41,231 bases of DNA from DATMER01 sp963741305 (GCA_963741305.1 CAVUHL010000005.1:1-41231), one strand, 5' to 3'. Shown: positions 26,330-34,166, counted from the first letter of the stretch. The notes: generated from the sequence alone by a model not told the origin. Program-made: numbers and translations.

Positions 26330-26350
26330 GGATATATTTTCTTTATATCC
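26330..26350. promoter_or_regulatory. AT-rich palindrome between pal and the histidine kinase gene
   Basis: GGATATA (26330-26336) and TATATCC (26344-26350) form an inverted repeat with a seven-base spacer, AT-rich within a GC-rich region. It stands 70 bases before the kinase start and 62 before the pal start, a location suited to an operator or overlapping promoters. Confidence 0.4.
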
Positions 26351-26419
26351 TTCGGTAGAGGCGGCGGCGGGGGTGGGGGAGGTATTATCCCGGCGGCCCC
26401 GTTGGGCTCATGAAAGGCC

Positions 26420-28132
26420 ATGGAACCGCTGTACTCCCCCCAAAGCCGCGCCGAGCGCCTGATTGCGGGCGGCCGGATGGTTCTCGCGGTCTCCTCGCTG
26501 TTTGCCATCTGGTTGGATCCCTCCGAGCCCGCCAAGTTCGCCGGTATCGCCTACTCACTGCTGGTGCTCTACGTCGTCTACTCGGCGGTCATCGCGGTGC
26601 TGGTCTGGCGCTCCGACGCGCCGTCGAACCGGCAGCGGCTGGTCACCCATTGCTTCGATCTGGCCTTCTTCTCGGCCTTCATCTACTTCACCGCCGGCCC
26701 GGCGAGCCCTTTCACGGCCTACTTCGTCTTTTCTCTGGTTTGCGGCACCCTGCGCTGGCAGTGGCAGGGGACTCTGTGGACGGGCCTGGCCTCCCTGGCT
26801 GCCTTCCTGGGGCTCGGCCTCTACTTCTCGCTGGTGGTGGACGATCCGGCCTTCCAGCTCTACTCGCTGATCGTGCGCGGTGTCTATCTGACGGTGGTGG
26901 CCGTGCTCCTGGGCTACCTGGGCGCTCATGAGGAGCAGACGAGACGGGACATGGCGCGAGTCGCCGCCTGGCCGCCAGCCGAGCCGCGGCGGATCGAGCC
27001 GTTCGTTCACTCGCTTCTGAAACACGCCGCCGAAGCCCTGGGAGCCCCATGCGCCCTGCTGTCCTGGGTGGAACGGGAGGAGCCGTGGCTGTACATCGCC
27101 TCCTGGTCCAGTGGTACCTTGACCTGGAGCCGCTCGGCTCCCGAACCGGACGCCGGACTGGTGGCCCCACCCCTGGAGGGCACGAGCTTCCTCTGTCCCG
27201 ATACTGTCGATCCGCGGTGCACCGTCCTAAAAAAGACTCCTGCGGGATTGGAGCGTTGGCGGGGTGTTCCCCTCTCGGGCGAGCTGCGGGACCGCTTCGG
27301 CCTTCAAGCTGTGCTCTCGGTGCCCATCGCGGGCGAGTCCCTGGAGGGCCGCCTGTTCTTCGCCGGCAAGCGTTCCATGACTTCCGACGATCTGGTGCTG
27401 GGCGAGATCGTCGCGGGTGTCATGGCGGCCCGCCTCGACCACTTTTACCTCAACCAGCGGCTCCAGGAATCGGTGGCCACGGAGGAGCGCATCCGCTTGG
27501 CCCGTGACCTGCACGATGGCGTGCTGCAGTCGCTGACCGGCATCGGGTTGCGCTTGGCCGCCGTGCGCGGTTTGCTTGAGGAGAAACCGCAGGCGGCGCG
27601 GGATTCCCTGGAGACCCTCCAGGGGCTGATCGCGCGTGAGCAACGGGACCTCCGCTTCTTCATCCAGGAACTCAAGCCACCACCCCTCACGGCCCAGGGC
27701 TCCAGCCTGGCCGCCAGCGTCTCGGAGTTGGTACGGCGGATCGAGCTGGAGTGGGGCCTCAAGGCCGAGTTGCGTACGCAGGGCCTGGACGGGTCCATCC
27801 CCGAGCCCCTGGCGCGGGACGTCTACCACTTGGTCCGCGAGGCTCTGGTCAACGCCGTGCGGCATGGTGAAGCCTCAGCCGTACGCGTCCTGATCGCCCG
27901 GGACGCGGGAGACTCGCTCACTATCACCCTGAGCGACAACGGCCACGGCTTCCCCTTCGAAGGCCGGTACTCCCACCGAGACCTGGGTGAGGGCGGCCTG
28001 GGTCCTCGAAATCTACTGGAGAGGGTAACCTCCCTTCACGGCACGCTGACCATCGAGTCGAGCCCGTCTGGGGCACGGCTCGACATTGTCATCCCGAGTG
28101 CGGCCATCCGCTGTGCCGAGGGCGGTGCCTGA
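26420..28132 (+). CDS. NarL-type sensor histidine kinase with membrane and GAF domains
   Basis: 570 residues. About six N-terminal membrane helices (roughly residues 15-170, e.g. SLLVLYVVYSAVIAVLVW, PFTAYFVFSLVCGTLRW) form a MASE-like sensor. A GAF domain follows (AAEALGAPCALLSWVEREEP to FGLQAVLSVPIAGESLEGRL), then a HisKA_3 dimerisation helix with phospho-acceptor His365 (RIRLARDLHDGVLQSLTGIG). The ATPase domain has the N-box REALVNAVRHGEA, G1 DNGHGF and G2 EGGLGPRNLLERV. The downstream response regulator gene overlaps its stop by 8 bases, so the pair forms a two-component system. The signal is unknown. Confidence 0.93.
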   Translation: MEPLYSPQSRAERLIAGGRMVLAVSSLFAIWLDPSEPAKFAGIAYSLLVLYVVYSAVIAVLVWRSDAPSNRQRLVTHCFDLAFFSAFIYFTAGPASPFTAYFVFSLVCGTLRWQWQGTLWTGLASLAAFLGLGLYFSLVVDDPAFQLYSLIVRGVYLTVVAVLLGYLGAHEEQTRRDMARVAAWPPAEPRRIEPFVHSLLKHAAEALGAPCALLSWVEREEPWLYIASWSSGTLTWSRSAPEPDAGLVAPPLEGTSFLCPDTVDPRCTVLKKTPAGLERWRGVPLSGELRDRFGLQAVLSVPIAGESLEGRLFFAGKRSMTSDDLVLGEIVAGVMAARLDHFYLNQRLQESVATEERIRLARDLHDGVLQSLTGIGLRLAAVRGLLEEKPQAARDSLETLQGLIAREQRDLRFFIQELKPPPLTAQGSSLAASVSELVRRIELEWGLKAELRTQGLDGSIPEPLARDVYHLVREALVNAVRHGEASAVRVLIARDAGDSLTITLSDNGHGFPFEGRYSHRDLGEGGLGPRNLLERVTSLHGTLTIESSPSGARLDIVIPSAAIRCAEGGA

Positions 28133-28772
28133 CGTGTCCATCCGTCTCGTCCTAGCGGACGATCACCCAATCGTTCTCGACGGCTTGGAGCAACTCTTCC
28201 GGCTGGAGCAGGACTTCGAGGTCGTGGCCCGCTGCCGCGACGGCGACGAGGCCCTGAAAGCCATTCGGACCTTGCACCCCGACATCCTGGTGCTGGACAT
28301 CCGTATGCCCCGCCGGGACGGCCTTCAGGTACTGCGGTCTCTGCGAGAGGAAGTCTTACCCGTCCGGATCGTGCTCCTAACAGCAGCGCTCGATGAGGAG
28401 CAGCTCGTCGATGCCTTGCAACTCGGGGTGGGTGGCGTCGTGCTCAAGGAGATGGCGCCGCGCTTGCTGGTGGATGCCGTACGCGAGGTCTACTCCGGTG
28501 GCCGGTGGCTGGACAAAGGCTCGGCCAACCGCGCTCTGGGAAGCCTCCTTCGGCGGGACGCCGAAAGCCGGGAGGCCCTCCCTTCTCTCACCCCCCGGGA
28601 GCTGGAGATCGTCCGCATGGTCGCCCGAGGCTTGCGCAACCGAGCCATCGCCGAGCAACTCTTCATCAGCGAAGGGACGGTGAAGATCCACCTCCACAAC
28701 ATTTACCAGAAGCTGGAGGTGGACGGCCGGCTGGAGCTGGCCGTCCGTGCCCGAGGGAAGGGACTGGTGTAG
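28125..28772 (+). CDS. LuxR/NarL-family response regulator
   Basis: 215 residues from GTG 28125; a second GTG at 28134 is also possible. The receiver domain shows the acidic pair ADDHP, phospho-acceptor Asp58 (ILVLDIRMPRRDGLQ), LLTAA and the Lys in VLKEMA. A C-terminal LuxR-type HTH (LTPRELEIVRMVARGLRNRA, FISEGTVKIHLHNIYQKLEV) binds DNA. It is the partner of the overlapping histidine kinase. Targets are unknown. The 158 bases that follow (28773-28930) contain no recognised gene. Confidence 0.94.
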   Translation: MPDVSIRLVLADDHPIVLDGLEQLFRLEQDFEVVARCRDGDEALKAIRTLHPDILVLDIRMPRRDGLQVLRSLREEVLPVRIVLLTAALDEEQLVDALQLGVGGVVLKEMAPRLLVDAVREVYSGGRWLDKGSANRALGSLLRRDAESREALPSLTPRELEIVRMVARGLRNRAIAEQLFISEGTVKIHLHNIYQKLEVDGRLELAVRARGKGLV

Positions 28773-28930
28773 AGGAGTTCCCAAGCAGTGACATGAGGGC
28801 GACAGGGGCGCAAAACAAGACCGTCACCGGCACCCTATTGCCGATCTAAGTGACTGTCAAGAAATAAGTTGTGTATTTACCGACTTTCCAGGCCCGTATG
28901 TTCCGCCGCCGACACGCAGTAAAAGGTAGG

Positions 28931-30503
28931 TCACTGACCGTAGGCCAGCTCGCCACCGCTTGCCAAGACCCTGCTGCAAATCCTTCTGCCGCCCCGGTCT
29001 TCACTTTCGTCGGGACTGAGGCGTTTCCGAATGAGAACGCGGCCGACGCTCCGCGCCAAGCACAAGGCGATGACGGCGAGCCGAACGGGAAGCACGGGTA
29101 CGCCTAGCGCCTTGGCGGCAAGCGTCGTTGCCTTCCTGGCCGGATTCCTGACGGCGCTACGGGTCAGAGAAACGGTGCGGGAGGTGGCTTGCAAGGTGTC
29201 CGCCAGGGAGACGCCTGACCGGGCGAGGGCCTGGATTGCATGGGCCTGCCGTAGTCCTTGGCGAACCGCGTTCGTCATCCATTCGGCCGACGACCTCCCG
29301 AGAGCCAGCATGGGGACCCGGTGCCGGCTGAGTAGGCGATCCAGGGCACGGTCCAGTTGAGGTGCGAGATTCCGCATCCATCCCTCGCGACTGGCGGCCG
29401 TGCGGCCGGCCACCTGCGGAGCGCGCTCGGCGGCGCGTTCGAGGATTTCCGGGCTGTACACCCGGGCGAGGGCGATCTGATCCCGAGGGCGCAGGGAAAG
29501 GACTCGCTCCGGCAGGTCCATCCGCTGGGCGGAGCCGCCGGCTTGTCGTAGCTCCTCAATCTGCGGCCGGTGGCTGACTTCGAGCTGCTCCAGCCGCTCG
29601 CGAGCCGCCGCAAGACGGGCCTCCGCTCGGGCGAGGTCTTCGCTCGCCCGCTGATAGGCAGCACCCAGTCTGGAGCATCTTCTCGACGGCGACCTGGTAG
29701 GCCCTGGTCGCCTCACTCCCGAGCGGTATGTAGGTGCGGCCGGCCCGCAGCACGGGGCCCTTGAGACGGCCCAACTCGACGGGCTGAATCTCGGGAGGGC
29801 CGCCTTCGCGCAGTCGATCCATGTAGCGCCCCGTGGCCTCGGCGGGATTGCGATAGGCGCTCTCGGCCGCGCTATGGATGGCGGCTCCCACGCCGTCCTG
29901 AGATCCCAATGGGAGCCTTGGGGCCTGTTCCGAGCGGCGGACCGCCTCGTCGAGGGCGACGGTGGCAAAGCTCACTTCCTGGCAGGCTTGGTGGAGAGGG
30001 GTGAGTTGCTCGGCGAGCTGGTGCTCGCGGTGCTCGGCGCGCAGGTCACGGCCCACCTCCTGAAGCAACGGCCGGCGCTCCTCGTACGGCCCGAGCCGTG
30101 CTTCCAGTGAACGCAGGGAAGCGGCACGGTCTATAGAGGATGCCTTGATCTGCTGGTGATCGTCGGTGACGACGAGGCCCTGGCCCTTGCGCTCCAGGTA
30201 GAGCCCCTGCTCGGCCAAGCGCTCATGCACCTCGCTCCAGGAGCCCGCCTTCTGGAATACCGGCCGGGCCACGGCCCGGGCGTAGTCCAGCAGGGGTGGC
30301 TCGCCCGTGCGCTCAAACCGCTGCACCAGCGGGTCCGGCACGCGGTCCGGGTCCTTGACGTGGGGAGTGGACTGCAGGCCGAGCGCCAGTTCCTGGGAGC
30401 GCAGAGAGGCCATCAGCCGGGGCCGGTCCTGCCAGCGATCATCAGACAAGGAAGGCCGCGCTGAGCCGGTGGCAGGAGAAGTCCGGGCCGCGTAAGGAGC
30501 CAC
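28931..30503 (-). pseudogene. relaxase/mobilisation protein remnant, N-terminus missing, one frameshift
   Basis: Two frames, joined by removing one base near 29683 (VEKML then RLGAAYQRASEDLARAE), give a protein of up to 520 residues. The first part carries a segment typical of the C-terminal half of MobA/TraI-like relaxases: SWSEVHERLAEQGLYLERKG, GLVVTDDHQQIKASSIDRAA, SLRSLEARLGPY. A coiled coil follows (LARAEARLAAARERLEQLEV), and the C-terminus has hydrophobic stretches (LAVIALCLARSVGRVLI). The catalytic HUH/Tyr domain that should precede is absent, replaced by a structured repeat at 30493-30653, so the gene is a mobile-element relic. Start undefined. Confidence 0.6.
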
Positions 30504-30653
30504 CGCCCGCGGGGAAGCCCTCTTCGGAGTTCCTCGCCACCCCTCCCCGCACAGACGGGCATTTGAGGCATTGGAGTGCCGCGGAACCCTCGTATTGGCA
30601 CCGAGAACCAGTCTTGCCCGATGCGTCGCGACTCAGCTATTTCCAGGTAAGTG
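30493..30653 (+). repeat. structured direct repeat, copy B (upstream of relaxase remnant)
   Basis: Homologous to 9732-9877 in the same orientation, with the same block order (CCCTCTTCGG, CCTCCCCGC, GGGCATTTGAG, GGCACCGAG, CCAGGTAAG). Copy A has a deletion of about 17 bases relative to B after TGCCC. The stem here is GCGGGGAAGCCC / GGAGTTCCTCGC around TCTTC, partly compensated. It occupies the place where the relaxase catalytic domain should begin. Confidence 0.6.
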
Positions 30654-30724
30654 AACCACTTCTCACCCCGCCCATCGGGGGATCTCCGCCGAATTCCGAG
30701 GATGTCCATAGTCCGCGAAAACCT

Positions 30725-31093
30725 GGCAGTGCAAGCTGTGTTCTACAGTCTGCGAAATGCAGCCTGTAGAACCGAAGGCGCACCAAGGCGCGCCTGGAAA
30801 CACACACCAGCGGAAGCCGTCAGGTTGCGTGCCCCTGCTCCGTCGTCCTTGGCAAATCTAGATAGAATTCAAGCGATCAGGAAAGTTTCGCCTGGCGAAA
30901 CTTCTCTGATTTAACGATTGCGAGCTAACAAACACGGGGCTTGCGTAGCCTCCTACGATTCGCAGGGCTGCCACCGCGAAGTGCTTCAGACTGTTGCGTA
31001 AAGCTGCTGAGTTCCTTTCGCGCGTGCCTTGGCGCGCGCCTCCGTTTAACGGGCCGTATTTATACAGGCCCGTTAAACATAGCTTGCACTGCC
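30725..31093. mobile_element. MITE-like element with compound terminal inverted repeats (369 bp)
   Basis: The ends are GGCAGTGCAAGCTGTGTT (30725-30742) and its inverted copy at 31076-31093, with one mismatch in 18. Just inside each end stands a hairpin: TTCTACAG / CTGTAGAA (30741-30771) on the left and GTTTAACGGGCC / GGCCCGTTAAAC (31044-31078, perfect 12-bp stem) on the right. Inside these, both ends carry a related CGAGGCGC-CCAAGGC block. Thus about 90 bases at each end mirror each other. There is no convincing ORF and no clear target-site duplication. It looks like a non-autonomous transposable element or a cruciform-forming site. Confidence 0.5.
30876..30911. repeat. near-perfect hairpin related to the 31587-31730 array
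   Basis: ATCAGGAAAGTTTCGCC and GGCGAAACTTCTCTGAT form a 17-bp stem with two mismatches. The same core (GTTTCGCCTGGCGAAAC) occurs in the array 700 bases downstream, and both are preceded by a GAATTC-containing segment, so they are copies of one unit. Confidence 0.6.
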
Positions 31094-31199
31094 GGTATTG
31101 TCGTGGAGAATTCCGAGTTCGATCAACTGGAGGGCGGGGCACGGAGGTGCTTTGAGAGCACCGGCGGGGTGGTAGGTTGGGATCTCCGGCCTCGAAGCG

Positions 31200-31502
31200 G
31201 TGCCCGTGTGGGAGATTCTGGGCTCGCCTCGGCTTCAGGTCGCTTGGGGAGCGGGGCTCGGGTTGCTCTCCACGCTTTGCGTCTGCGGCTGCTTATGGGC
31301 CGAAGTCGTCCGCAACTCCGAGCGGCTGCCGCAATCCTATGAGGCCCACCTGCTGCGACGCGTTGAGGAGGAGGAAGCGAAACGTAACGCGCTCGAAGCG
31401 GAAGTCAACGCGCTGCGAGCGGAAGGTCAGCGCCGCTGCCTCCGCTCCAGCGCCGCTGCCAACGCACGCAGCTTGCGCTCTCTGCGGATACTGGCACGCT
31501 GA
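31200..31502 (+). CDS. small membrane-anchored coiled-coil protein, unknown function
   Basis: About 100 residues from a GTG start. One N-terminal membrane segment (LQVAWGAGLGLLSTLCVCGC) is followed by a coiled coil (LLRRVEEEEAKRNALEAEVN) and a basic tail. The layout resembles a phage spanin-like or anchor protein, fitting the surrounding mobile-element debris, but there is no family match. The C-terminal frame may be shifted, as an overlapping frame also stays open. Confidence 0.4.
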   Translation: MPVWEILGSPRLQVAWGAGLGLLSTLCVCGCLWAEVVRNSERLPQSYEAHLLRRVEEEEAKRNALEAEVNALRAEGQRRCLRSSAAANARSLRSLRILAR

Positions 31503-31586
31503 CCAGCGCAAGGTCGCCGGGCCATATCACGCAATGCCGCCGCCGGGGCTGCCCGCTCCGGCCCTCCGGAACCGTTGGGAGCGAAT

Positions 31587-31730
31587 GTTTCGCCTGGCGA
31601 AACTTTGAGCGAATCGTGAATTCCCATTTGCGGTCACGGGAAAGTTTCGCATGCGAAACTTTGAGGCAACCTTGAATTCTCATTCGCGGACAGAGGAAAG
31701 TATTCGCCTGGCGAATAGTTTTCTCTGTCC
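31587..31730. repeat. array of palindrome-centred direct repeats (two and a half units of 56-57 bp)
   Basis: Unit 1 (31587-31643) opens with GTTTCGCCTGGCGAAAC. Unit 2 (31644-31699) opens with GTTTCGCATGCGAAAC, whose extended palindrome 31641-31662 is perfect over 22 bases. Unit 3 (31700-31730) is partial, opens with TATTCGCCTGGCGAATA and is framed by GGACAGAG / CTCTGTCC. Spacers share TTGAG, TGAATTC and the pattern ATTTGCGG / ATTCGCGG. The array is about 180 bases upstream of an AlpA-like gene. Candidate operators, iterons or transposon-end binding sites. In the 411-base gap 31503-31913 nothing else was recognised. Confidence 0.7.
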
Positions 31731-31913
31731 TGAAATATTGGCTACTCCGCCCCAGAGGTAAGGCGGAGGAAGCTCAAGTCCGTAGAAAAGAAGAAGCGCG
31801 ACACACCGCGTGCGAAAAAGTAGTTACCGCTGGAAGTCCAGCGCTCCGCTAACTTTTGCATTTTTCTCTTGACCTTCCTACGATTGTCGTAAGAACGAAT
31901 AAGGGAGCACTGA

Positions 31914-32161
31914 ATGCCAGACAACTACGAATTGATCCGCCGTCCCGAAGTGCTGCGAATCACCGGACTGAAGAAGTCCACTCTGTATAGCTTGATGCAA
32001 AGAACGGAGGACCCATTTCCCCCGAATTATCCGACTTCCGAACGCGGCGGGCTTGGATCAAGGCTGAGGTACTGGCTTGGTGTGAGAGACGACGCAGGGT
32101 GACGAAAAAGCCGACACCGATTGAGCGCGCCATGCAACTCAGGCGCACATGGGAAGGTTGA
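31914..32161 (+). CDS. AlpA-family excisionase/transcriptional regulator, one frameshift
   Basis: 82 residues if one C is restored in the five-C run at 32019-32023. The HTH reads ELIRRPEVLRITGLKKSTLY followed by SLMQRTEDPFPP, then, in the second frame, ELSDFRTRRAWIKAEVLAWC with the tail ERRRRV. This is the standard AlpA fold (MerR-like HTH plus Trp-containing wing). As called without the correction, the frame ends at 32102. AlpA proteins control integrase or mobile-element genes; here the nearest candidates are the P4-type integrase 22 kb away and the relaxase remnant. Confidence 0.78.
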
Positions 32162-32173
32162 GCGGCGAGGCGG

Positions 32174-32196
32174 AGGCTCCGAAAGTCCCGGAGCCT
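32174..32196. terminator. hairpin after the AlpA gene
   Basis: AGGCTCCG (32174-32181) and CGGAGCCT (32189-32196) make a perfect 8-bp stem with a seven-base loop, 12 bases after the AlpA stop. A T-rich stretch (TTCCCTTCTT) follows further on, so it is a plausible factor-independent terminator. Confidence 0.4.
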
Positions 32197-32377
32197 TCGC
32201 GGAGTTCCCTTCTTAACTTCCCCACCTGCCCATAGCTGAGGAGTTGCCGAGCGGCGAAGCAAGCTTTCGGTGAAAAGGGACGCCCCGCGTGCGAGCTACC
32301 GCCCCGATGCCCGCCTGGCTCGGGGGGCGGGACTTGCACGGCCCGTGAAGAATGCGAAACCCGGCAGACCGTCCGGC

Positions 32378-33808
32378 TCATGATTCAGTAAACCGGAGGC
32401 CCTGGTCGTACCGTGCCCGGAGGAGGAAGCGCAGCACCCGCCGGGCCAGCTCGGCTGTGGCAGCGTCCCTCTCCGCCGCCTCGTGGAAGAGTCGCAGGGC
32501 GGACAGCGCCTCCTGGTGCACCCCCTTGAATTCAAAGACCTTGGTCAACTCCTCGGCGAGCCGCTTGACCTCGGCTGTCCACCCTTCGGCGAGCCACAGG
32601 ACGGCCTCCTCCAGGAGGGCCAGGGCCACGTCGTAGGACATGTTCCGGGCGGCAAACTCCTGCCGCGCCTGCCCCAGCAACCGCAGGGCCTCGTCGCGCC
32701 GGCCCAACCCGGCGGCGATACGGCCCTCCAACCAGTCCAGCCGAATCAGGTCGATCTCGTCCCCCAGCTCGGCCGCAAGGCTGCGCACTTGCGGCACCAA
32801 ATCTTCTGCCTCGTTAAACCTATCGGCGTTACAGAATGCGCTGGCAAGATTGAATAGGAAAACCGTGCGGTCTCGTGGTGCACCGTGGCGCTCCACCAAG
32901 GGCTCAGCCTGAAGGAGAACTTCGATGGCGCGCTCGTATTCACCCATCACCTCCAGGGTAAACCCCTTACTGATCAAGGCGCGCTCCGGGTAGCTGAGGG
33001 CACCGGCTTCATCGAGACGGGCCAGGGCCTCATCGAACCGGCGCTGGGCTCTTCGCAACGCCGCCTCAAAGTGGAGTAACCTGCCTGGGTCGAGGATGCT
33101 CTCGGGGTCGGTGCCGGCCTGCCAATGCCGTTTGGCCTCCTCCAAGGCGGCATCCGCCGCGTTCAGCTCGCCGACGGCCTTGAGGACATTCGCGCCGTGG
33201 GCTTTCGCGTAACCCTGGATGCGGCTGCGCCAGCCTGGTACCCCCGGCACCTGCGCGGCGATCTCCTGGGCGAGCTGCGCCATTTCAGCCGCGATCTGGA
33301 GGTCGCGCGAGGCTTCTCGGATGGAGGCCTCGCAGTACCTCTCGCACAGGCTCCAGGTCTGGAACTCCTCGGCCACCTGCACCACCGCCAGGCGTGTCTC
33401 CCGATCGAGCCCCTTCAGCCGCTCGAACTGTGCGTCGGCCCGCAAGCGGTCCTCCGGCCTGGGCGGCTCGGCAGGGACCGGCAGCATCAGCAGGCGGGAA
33501 TGCGCCCGCAGGAGGTAGGAGCGCAGCTCTTCCGACAGCTCGATGATGCGGCCCTCAGCACAAGGCCTCCGTGCGCGCCCCTGCTGGGGCTGGCGGAGGA
33601 GCTCGTAGAGCCGCAGGATCTCCTCGGCCTTCAGCAGGGTGAGACCGGCGCTCCGGGCCATGCGCTGGAGATGAGGGTCCGGGAGGACGCTGCCCAGCTC
33701 GATATTGGTGACGAGGGTGGGGTGTACCTCGATCTCCTCGCCGAACTGTTCCTGCGTCTTGCCGGAAAACGCCCGCAGCATGCGCGCCTTGACATGTTCC
33801 CGCCGCAT
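32378..33808 (-). CDS. HTH (XRE) plus TPR regulator, copy 1
   Basis: 476 residues from ATG 33808 with GGAGG upstream. The N-terminal XRE helix-turn-helix is FSGKTQEQFGEEIEVHPTLV then TNIELGSVLPDPHLQRM. The rest is a helical-repeat domain with TPR-like hairpins (FDEALARLDEAGALSYPE, ERAIEVLLQAEPLV, DRFNEAEDLVPQVRSLAAEL, DEALRLLGQARQEFAARN). The DNA-binding plus TPR layout is that of RRNPP quorum-sensing receptors (Rap, NprR, PlcR, PrgX), whose TPR groove binds exported peptides. The divergent gene 134 bases away encodes a small exported Cys/Trp peptide, so this is the likely partner. Ligand binding is inference. The last residues are DQGLRFTES, identical to copy 2. Confidence 0.82.
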   Translation of the reverse strand: MRREHVKARMLRAFSGKTQEQFGEEIEVHPTLVTNIELGSVLPDPHLQRMARSAGLTLLKAEEILRLYELLRQPQQGRARRPCAEGRIIELSEELRSYLLRAHSRLLMLPVPAEPPRPEDRLRADAQFERLKGLDRETRLAVVQVAEEFQTWSLCERYCEASIREASRDLQIAAEMAQLAQEIAAQVPGVPGWRSRIQGYAKAHGANVLKAVGELNAADAALEEAKRHWQAGTDPESILDPGRLLHFEAALRRAQRRFDEALARLDEAGALSYPERALISKGFTLEVMGEYERAIEVLLQAEPLVERHGAPRDRTVFLFNLASAFCNADRFNEAEDLVPQVRSLAAELGDEIDLIRLDWLEGRIAAGLGRRDEALRLLGQARQEFAARNMSYDVALALLEEAVLWLAEGWTAEVKRLAEELTKVFEFKGVHQEALSALRLFHEAAERDAATAELARRVLRFLLRARYDQGLRFTES

Positions 33809-33850
33809 CGCTCACCCTCCACTGAGAAAAAGGCTGACTAATTCTTCCCT

Positions 33851-33923
33851 CCGGCGCCGGGATCGGACACCCTTCCTTTTGAGCGCGGCCCCCACGGACC
33901 AAGAGAGGCCATGGCCGGCGCCG
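33851..33923. promoter_or_regulatory. twin CCGGCGCCG palindromes in the divergent promoter region
   Basis: CCGGCGCCGG at 33851-33860 and CCGGCGCCG at 33915-33923 are 64 bases apart (about six helical turns) between the HTH-TPR gene (start 33808) and the secreted-peptide gene (start 33942). Pairs of identical palindromes on the same face suit a dimeric XRE regulator forming a loop. In a GC-rich genome a chance match is possible. Confidence 0.35.
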
Positions 33924-33941
33924 CGCTGGAGATCCCCAGCC

Positions 33942-34166
33942 ATGAACCGTATACTCGTCGCTCTAGGCCTCGCTGCATCCCTCGTGGCCCCCTCTTCTTC
34001 CCGCCTGCTCGATCCGCTCTGGGCCTTCTTCTCCTCGCTCTCGGAGGGCTCCGCAAGCACCAAAGAAGGCTGCGGACTGGATCCCTGGGGCAGGTGCAAC
34101 TCCGCCCAACCGCAACAGACCGAGAACGGCTGCGGTCTCGACCCTTGGGGTTGCCCGGGCTCATGA
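33942..34166 (+). CDS. small secreted peptide with repeated GCGLDPWG motif (candidate signalling peptide)
   Basis: 74 residues, ATG at 33942 with GGAG nine to ten bases upstream. The N-terminus is a short signal-like segment (MNRILVALGLAASLVAPSSS). The mature part carries two copies of one motif: KEGCGLDPWGRC (Cys44, Cys52) and ENGCGLDPWGC (Cys64, Cys71), separated by Gln/Pro residues, and ends PGS. Repeated motifs with spacers are typical of precursors cut into several identical small peptides, and Cys pairs could form rings. The gene is divergent from HTH-TPR copy 1 and overlaps the end of HTH-TPR copy 2 by 6 bases (TCATGA). No family match. Alternatively a small exported metal- or redox-binding protein. 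Confidence 0.6.
   Translation: MNRILVALGLAASLVAPSSSRLLDPLWAFFSSLSEGSASTKEGCGLDPWGRCNSAQPQQTENGCGLDPWGCPGS

Noticed and set aside
28773..28930. Possible insertion-sequence end (TGTCAAGAAATAAGTTGTG)
   Set aside because: No inverted partner or transposase fragment was found, so it cannot be supported as an IS.
31044..31078. Integron attC-like site (GTTTAAC ... GTTAAAC hairpin)
   Set aside because: The ends match the R'' and R' box patterns, but the site is only 35 bases with a perfect stem and no unpaired extra-helical bases. No integron integrase is present, and the hairpin is part of a mirrored terminal structure.
34018..34166. Peptide gene could be an antisense artefact of HTH-TPR copy 2
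   Set aside because: Only the last 6 bases overlap that gene; the rest is intergenic, has its own ribosome site and signal-like N-terminus, and the motif is repeated.
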